From: Nitrospirota bacterium
GTDB taxonomy: Bacteria > Nitrospirota > CAKKRA01 > 9FT-COMBO-42-15
Assembly (NCBI GenBank): GCA_016214425.1
Contig: JACRON010000133.1
Span: 1 to 25,588, forward strand
Direction of reading: 5' to 3'
Length of the DNA stretch: 25,588 bases
Shown here: positions 22,460 to 25,588 of the stretch, piece by piece
How positions within the stretch are numbered: the first letter of the stretch is position 1
How the letters are laid out: each line of letters starts with the position of its first letter
Made by a program: the position numbers and the translations under genes
Notes under the pieces: model-generated
Told to the model about the DNA's origin: nothing
What the model saw: only the letters and a program-made list of their open reading frames with translations
Databases searched by the model: none

Positions 22460-23300
22460 AAATATAATTATTGTAATTACAATAATATTTATTCTGTTTC
22501 CTTTAAAGAAGTCCTATGCGCAAGGCTTTTCGTGGTCAGGGATGATAGAGCTGAGCTTCAGGGAGAGGATAGAGCGCAGCAATACAGGCGATTCAATAGT
22601 AAAGACTGACCAGAAGACCTTTCAGCAGAGATATTTTCTGAATCTCAACGGCCATATAATTGACCCGAGATTTGCCATATTTTCTATTGGGACAACCTTT
22701 ACGCATACATGGGATGAGCTGAATGATGCAGACAGCCGCACAAAGGATTACGGATACAATATCTCAACCACCCTTTTCCCCCAGCGGTTCTTTCCTTTAA
22801 CACTATACACAAACAGATTTGTATCTGATTTGGACAGCTCAATATACAGCTCACGAAAAAGCACGACTGCTGCATACGGCCTGAGGTGGTCCCTTTTGCT
22901 CAGGAGCCTCCCTACAATACGGCTGTTCATGGAGCAATCTGAAAATGAAAATGACGACCCCCAGCAAAGAAAAGACGAAAGAAAAAGGGAGGCATCTCTT
23001 GAACTAAACAAGGTAACATCTGCAAGCGTCTTTTTTGCAAGATACAGATATGAAAATCTGCTGGATAAAATAGGAAGCAGTACAAGCGACACACAGGGCG
23101 TTGATATGAATTACGGCAGCCAGCTTACAAGGATACTTCACCTGCGCACCTTTGGCAGTTATTTAACAACAGGTGCAAAGGATGGGGCTGATTCTGACAT
23201 TTCCTTAAAAGATAATATAGATACAGGGGTTGGCTTATACTTTCATCCAACTGTATATATACAGGGGTTGGCTTATACTTTCATCCAACTGTATATTTAG
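22434..23300 (+). CDS. Outer-membrane beta-barrel protein, N-terminal part, frameshifted by tandem duplication
   Basis: The signal peptide (about 9-29, NIIIVITIIFILFPLKKSYA) precedes a mature chain of alternating polar and aromatic residues that reads as beta-strands with arginine-rich turns: WSGMIELSFRERIERSNTGD, QQRYFLNLNGHIIDPRFAIF, ASVFFARYRYENLLDKIG and RILHLRTFGSYLTTGAK. No enzyme motif is seen. It is probably a porin-like barrel of about 26 strands once the gene is repaired; the strand count is a guess from length. The frame closes at 23300 because a 38-bp duplication at 23222 shifts it. Removing one copy gives 613 residues, from 22434 to 24313. The start overlaps the prolyl-isomerase gene. 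Confidence 0.85.
   Translation: MLHQIKKNKNIIIVITIIFILFPLKKSYAQGFSWSGMIELSFRERIERSNTGDSIVKTDQKTFQQRYFLNLNGHIIDPRFAIFSIGTTFTHTWDELNDADSRTKDYGYNISTTLFPQRFFPLTLYTNRFVSDLDSSIYSSRKSTTAAYGLRWSLLLRSLPTIRLFMEQSENENDDPQQRKDERKREASLELNKVTSASVFFARYRYENLLDKIGSSTSDTQGVDMNYGSQLTRILHLRTFGSYLTTGAKDGADSDISLKDNIDTGVGLYFHPTVYIQGLAYTFIQLYI
23222..23297 (+). repeat. 38-bp tandem duplication in the beta-barrel gene
   Basis: The unit beginning TACAGGGGTTGGCTTATACT occupies 23222-23259 and is repeated at 23260-23297, identical but for the last base. Its length is not a multiple of three, so it shifts the frame. Both copies encode TGVGLYFHPTVY, each in a different frame of the window. Confidence 0.95.
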
Positions 23301-24313
23301 ACCTTACAACTGATTACAACTTTTATTATACCTTTGATGAAAGCTACGCTGCTGGCGAAAGGCTTAGGACTATATCAAGAAGGCATCTGTCATCCACAAC
23401 CCTTTATTATCATCCTGACCCAAGGCTTGATACAAGGCTTGGATATTACTATGGAAGGACAATTTCAGCAACAGATTTGGATAACCATCAGGCAACCTTT
23501 AATATACTTGGCAGGCCGATAGTGGGATTAAATCTTATGGGAAATGCCACATATGTTTACTCTAAAAGCACATCAGAAACCTATCTTTCAAAGAGTAAAG
23601 CCCAGAATTATGGGGCGGGTTATTCCTATACCCTGCCCTTCAAAAATCTTATATTTAACACAAACTACAGGTTTGATTATGGCCTTATTGATGTTGAACC
23701 AGGCGATGATGGGTTTAACACAAACCATACGGCTGGCGCCGGATTTGCATATAATCTTAATGTAGTCCTTATTACAACAGACTATCAGTTTTTATCAAGG
23801 AGAGAAAGCAGGGCAACTGTTGAGGACAGGGATGAGCATAGATACAGGCTTGGACTGGCAAGCTATTATATAAGGGGACTTGCGGTCATAGCCAACTTTG
23901 AATATGACAATCTTTGGCAGAGAACAGGAGATGAGCCGTGGGTAAAAAATGAATTAATTATTATAGATGCAAAGCTTGACTACAATATCTGGAGGGGGCT
24001 CTTTCTTTCTGGCGGATACAGCCTTTATGACTATTCAAACCCTGCATCCAATGACACAGAGACTATATTTGCAGAGGCAAGGATAATATTCTTTCCTATA
24101 AGAAATATGTTTGCTACTGCAAAGATAAGACAGGAGTGGGCGAGATATTCTTTAGCTCCTCATAAGAAAGATACCTCTACTGCCGAAGTAAGGGTTGATT
24201 ACAGAATAAGAAAGTTATTACTTTCAGGAGAATATAGTTACTCTTTGGAAACACAGGACCCAATGGAGACAACCAAGAATATGATATTTTTCAAGGTTAC
24301 AAGGGCATTCTGA
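23261..24313 (+). CDS. Outer-membrane beta-barrel protein, C-terminal part after the duplication
   Basis: Coding resumes in the second copy of the 38-bp repeat with TGVGLYFHPTVYLDLTTDYN and runs on as beta-barrel strands (YYYGRTISATDLDNHQATFN, AGYSYTLPFKNLIFNTNYRF, YRLGLASYYIRGLAVIANFE, GLFLSGGYSLYDYSN). It ends in a strand FKVTRAF whose last residue is Phe, the usual recognition signal for the BAM machinery. The first ATG in this frame is at 23477, well inside the barrel, so this is not a separate gene. The chain is rich in Tyr and Phe girdle residues. A promoter for the next gene begins 5 bases after the stop. Confidence 0.85.
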   Translation, partial: TGVGLYFHPTVYLDLTTDYNFYYTFDESYAAGERLRTISRRHLSSTTLYYHPDPRLDTRLGYYYGRTISATDLDNHQATFNILGRPIVGLNLMGNATYVYSKSTSETYLSKSKAQNYGAGYSYTLPFKNLIFNTNYRFDYGLIDVEPGDDGFNTNHTAGAGFAYNLNVVLITTDYQFLSRRESRATVEDRDEHRYRLGLASYYIRGLAVIANFEYDNLWQRTGDEPWVKNELIIIDAKLDYNIWRGLFLSGGYSLYDYSNPASNDTETIFAEARIIFFPIRNMFATAKIRQEWARYSLAPHKKDTSTAEVRVDYRIRKLLLSGEYSYSLETQDPMETTKNMIFFKVTRAF

Positions 24314-24317
24314 CAAC

Positions 24318-24345
24318 TTGACTTTGGGGTTATATTTGATATACT
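24318..24345 (+). promoter_or_regulatory. Sigma70-type promoter for the second NHL gene
   Basis: TTGACT (24318-24323), a 16-base spacer and TATACT (24340-24345). It gives a leader of about 34 bases before the GTG at 24386. The same N16 architecture is seen at 8487 and 15561. Confidence 0.6.
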
Positions 24346-24385
24346 TAAATAATCATCTTTTTTAATAAAAACAAGGAGATATAAA

Positions 24386-25375
24386 GTGAAAAGAGCCAAA
24401 AATTGTCTTTTCGTAGTTATAATTTTAATCTTCCTGTCAATCCCAATAAACCTTTATTCTGCAGAGCTTGTCTGGCCGCCGCCGCCTGAGGAGGCAAAGA
24501 TAGCTTTTGTTCAGTCCTTTTCAACACCTGAGGACTTAAAAATAAAAAAGTCTATATTCAAAAAGATATGGGAGTTCATTATCGGCGAGGATGTAGAAAA
24601 CCGCATTGTAAAGCCCTACGGCGTATTTGCAGCAGATGAAAAGTTTTATATCACTGACAGCGGCAACAGAAGAATCCACATCTTTGACCTGAATAAGAAA
24701 AAATATTCGTTCATTGACAGGATAAAAAAGGATGAGTTTTTTAAATCTCCTATCGGCGTAGTTGTTGATAATAAGGGGAATGTCTTTGTCTCGGACTCAA
24801 TTATTGGCAAGATATTTATCTTTGACCAGAAAGGCAAAATACAAAAGGAGATCGGAGGAGAAGGAATCCTGACAAGGCCTGTAGGCATTGCCATAAGCCC
24901 TGTTAATAATTATTTATATGTAGTAGATACAGGTGCTAATAAGGTAAGGATATTCTCGCTTGAGGGAAAATCAGTCTTTGAATTCGGTCAGAGGGGTAAA
25001 AAGGATGGCGAGTTCAATTTCCCGACAAATATTGCCATAGACAAAAATGGAAATGTATATATCTGCGACACCCTGAATTTCAGGGTTCAGATATTTAATA
25101 AGGATGGAAAGTTCATAGGCAAGTTTGGAAAGGTGGGAAACAGGATAGGCGAATTCTCAAAACCAAAGGGCATTGCAGTAGACAGCGAAGGACACATCTA
25201 TGTTGCAGACGCCATGTATGATGTTGTTCAGATATTCAATAAAAACGGCGGGGGATCTGATGACGGTAAGATGTGGCTTCCTGCAGGATTATACATAGAT
25301 AAAGACGATAAAATATATCTATCAGATTCGTATAATAACAGGGTGCAGGTGTTTAGGTATTTGAAAGGCAAGTGA
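24386..25375 (+). CDS. Secreted NHL-repeat beta-propeller protein
   Basis: A 329-residue paralogue of the lipoprotein at 17440. The signal peptide (about 8-26, ending LYSA) is cut before ELVWPPPPEEAKI, so unlike its paralogue it has no lipobox Cys and should be soluble in the periplasm or outside. Six NHL blades follow: FYITDSGNRRIHIFD, VFVSDSIIGKIFIFD, LYVVDTGANKVRIFS, VYICDTLNFRVQIFN, IYVADAMYDVVQIFN and IYLSDSYNNRVQVFR. The GTG start is fixed by AAGGAGA at seven bases. One turn is shorter than in the paralogue (GGGSDDGKMWLPAG against LLLFFSNMGNKRGELWLPAG). It has its own promoter and lies after the barrel gene, so each propeller is tied to a different block of the island. Confidence 0.92.
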   Translation: MKRAKNCLFVVIILIFLSIPINLYSAELVWPPPPEEAKIAFVQSFSTPEDLKIKKSIFKKIWEFIIGEDVENRIVKPYGVFAADEKFYITDSGNRRIHIFDLNKKKYSFIDRIKKDEFFKSPIGVVVDNKGNVFVSDSIIGKIFIFDQKGKIQKEIGGEGILTRPVGIAISPVNNYLYVVDTGANKVRIFSLEGKSVFEFGQRGKKDGEFNFPTNIAIDKNGNVYICDTLNFRVQIFNKDGKFIGKFGKVGNRIGEFSKPKGIAVDSEGHIYVADAMYDVVQIFNKNGGGSDDGKMWLPAGLYIDKDDKIYLSDSYNNRVQVFRYLKGK

Positions 25376-25411
25376 TAGAACATTTTTGAATTTTTTCATC
25401 CTCCCCTTAAT

Positions 25412-25432
25412 CCCCTCCCATCAAGGGAGGGG
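25412..25432. repeat. Palindrome CCCCTCCC-N5-GGGAGGGG
   Basis: An 8-bp perfect stem 36 bases after the second NHL gene. Together with the next palindrome it forms a C-rich/G-rich repeat block of a kind I recall as dispersed in many bacterial genomes. Confidence 0.8.
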
Positions 25433-25446
25433 GAACAAAATAAATC

Positions 25447-25486
25447 CCCTCTCCCCTTGCGGGAGAGGGTTAGGGTGAGGGGGGGG
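25447..25486 (+). repeat. Palindrome CCCTCTCCC-N5-GGGAGAGGG followed by G-runs (possible G-quadruplex)
   Basis: A 9-bp perfect stem (25447-25455 with 25461-25469). The right arm runs on into three more G-runs: GGG-AGA-GGG-TTA-GGG-TGA-GGGGGGGG (25461-25486). This is a G3N3 quadruplex pattern on the plus strand. It lies 22 bases before the next start codon. Confidence 0.8.
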
Positions 25487-25508
25487 TAAGAAAGGTGGTT
25501 TTTGTTTT

Positions 25509-25588
25509 ATGAAGTTTGCAGCATCTTTTATTACTGTATTTGTTTTGTTTCTAAATGCTCAGACTGTCTTTTCTGCAAGAGGAGACTT
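25509..25588 (+). CDS. Secreted protein, N-terminus only (runs off the window)
   Basis: ATG 25509 opens a typical signal peptide (FAASFITVFVLFLNAQTVFS, cleavage probably after FSA) followed by RGD, where the window ends. AAAGGTGG lies 11 bases upstream. The mature part is not visible. Its position after the propeller suggests another member of the island, perhaps another cytochrome, but that cannot be tested here. Confidence 0.6.
   Translation, partial: MKFAASFITVFVLFLNAQTVFSARGD

Noticed and set aside
23222..23297. Start of a CRISPR or other tandem array
   Set aside because: Only two directly abutting copies, no spacers, and the unit encodes part of a beta-barrel.
25467..25486. Telomere-like GGGTTAGGGTGAGGGG
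   Set aside because: It is part of a palindromic dispersed repeat block inside a bacterial contig and is not tandemly iterated.

Overview
The window looks like a contig from an uncultured Gram-negative anaerobe. By eye it is A+T-rich (about 40% G+C). It carries outer-membrane functions (a beta-barrel, TonB, lipoproteins, an O-antigen ligase family protein) and many c-type cytochromes. The mix fits Nitrospirota or Desulfobacterota-like bacteria, but nothing here fixes the taxon.

Left part (1-8360): housekeeping. The last 38 codons of an endonuclease Q-like PHP protein run into a UvrD-family helicase (+). Converging on it, on the minus strand, are ilvE, an orphan MntA-like nucleotidyltransferase, polA and a class A penicillin-binding protein (PBP1A) split by a frameshift. 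Middle part (8487-13543, +): two secreted TPR proteins and a TonB-like protein form one unit with its own sigma70-type promoter. The second TPR gene is frameshifted.

Right part (13617 to the end): an electron-transfer island. Three small c7/triheme-type cytochrome genes lie on the minus strand. On the plus strand follow two pentaheme and one tetraheme secreted cytochromes, all ending in CxxCH-Ile-Lys. With them are two paralogous beta-propeller (NHL) proteins, an O-antigen ligase/TPR membrane protein (5' end damaged), a SurA/PrsA-like prolyl isomerase and an outer-membrane beta-barrel broken by a 38-bp tandem duplication. A further secreted protein is cut off by the window end. Repetitive multihaem cytochrome plus prolyl isomerase plus beta-barrel plus beta-propeller is the parts list expected of a machine that folds, exports and assembles extracellular cytochrome filaments. 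This is my candidate for the notable system, and it is an inference from gene content.

Two further themes run through the window. First, palindromic repeats of the form GTAGG...CCTAC recur, one nested inside another and one inside a coding sequence. Second, there is a high density of coding lesions: 1-nt frameshifts in PBP1A and TPR2, an 11-codon deletion in ilvE, a truncated cytochrome, a broken ligase and a duplicated segment in the barrel. These could be assembly errors or real decay, and only reads can tell. No rRNA, tRNA, CRISPR array, transposase or phage gene was seen.
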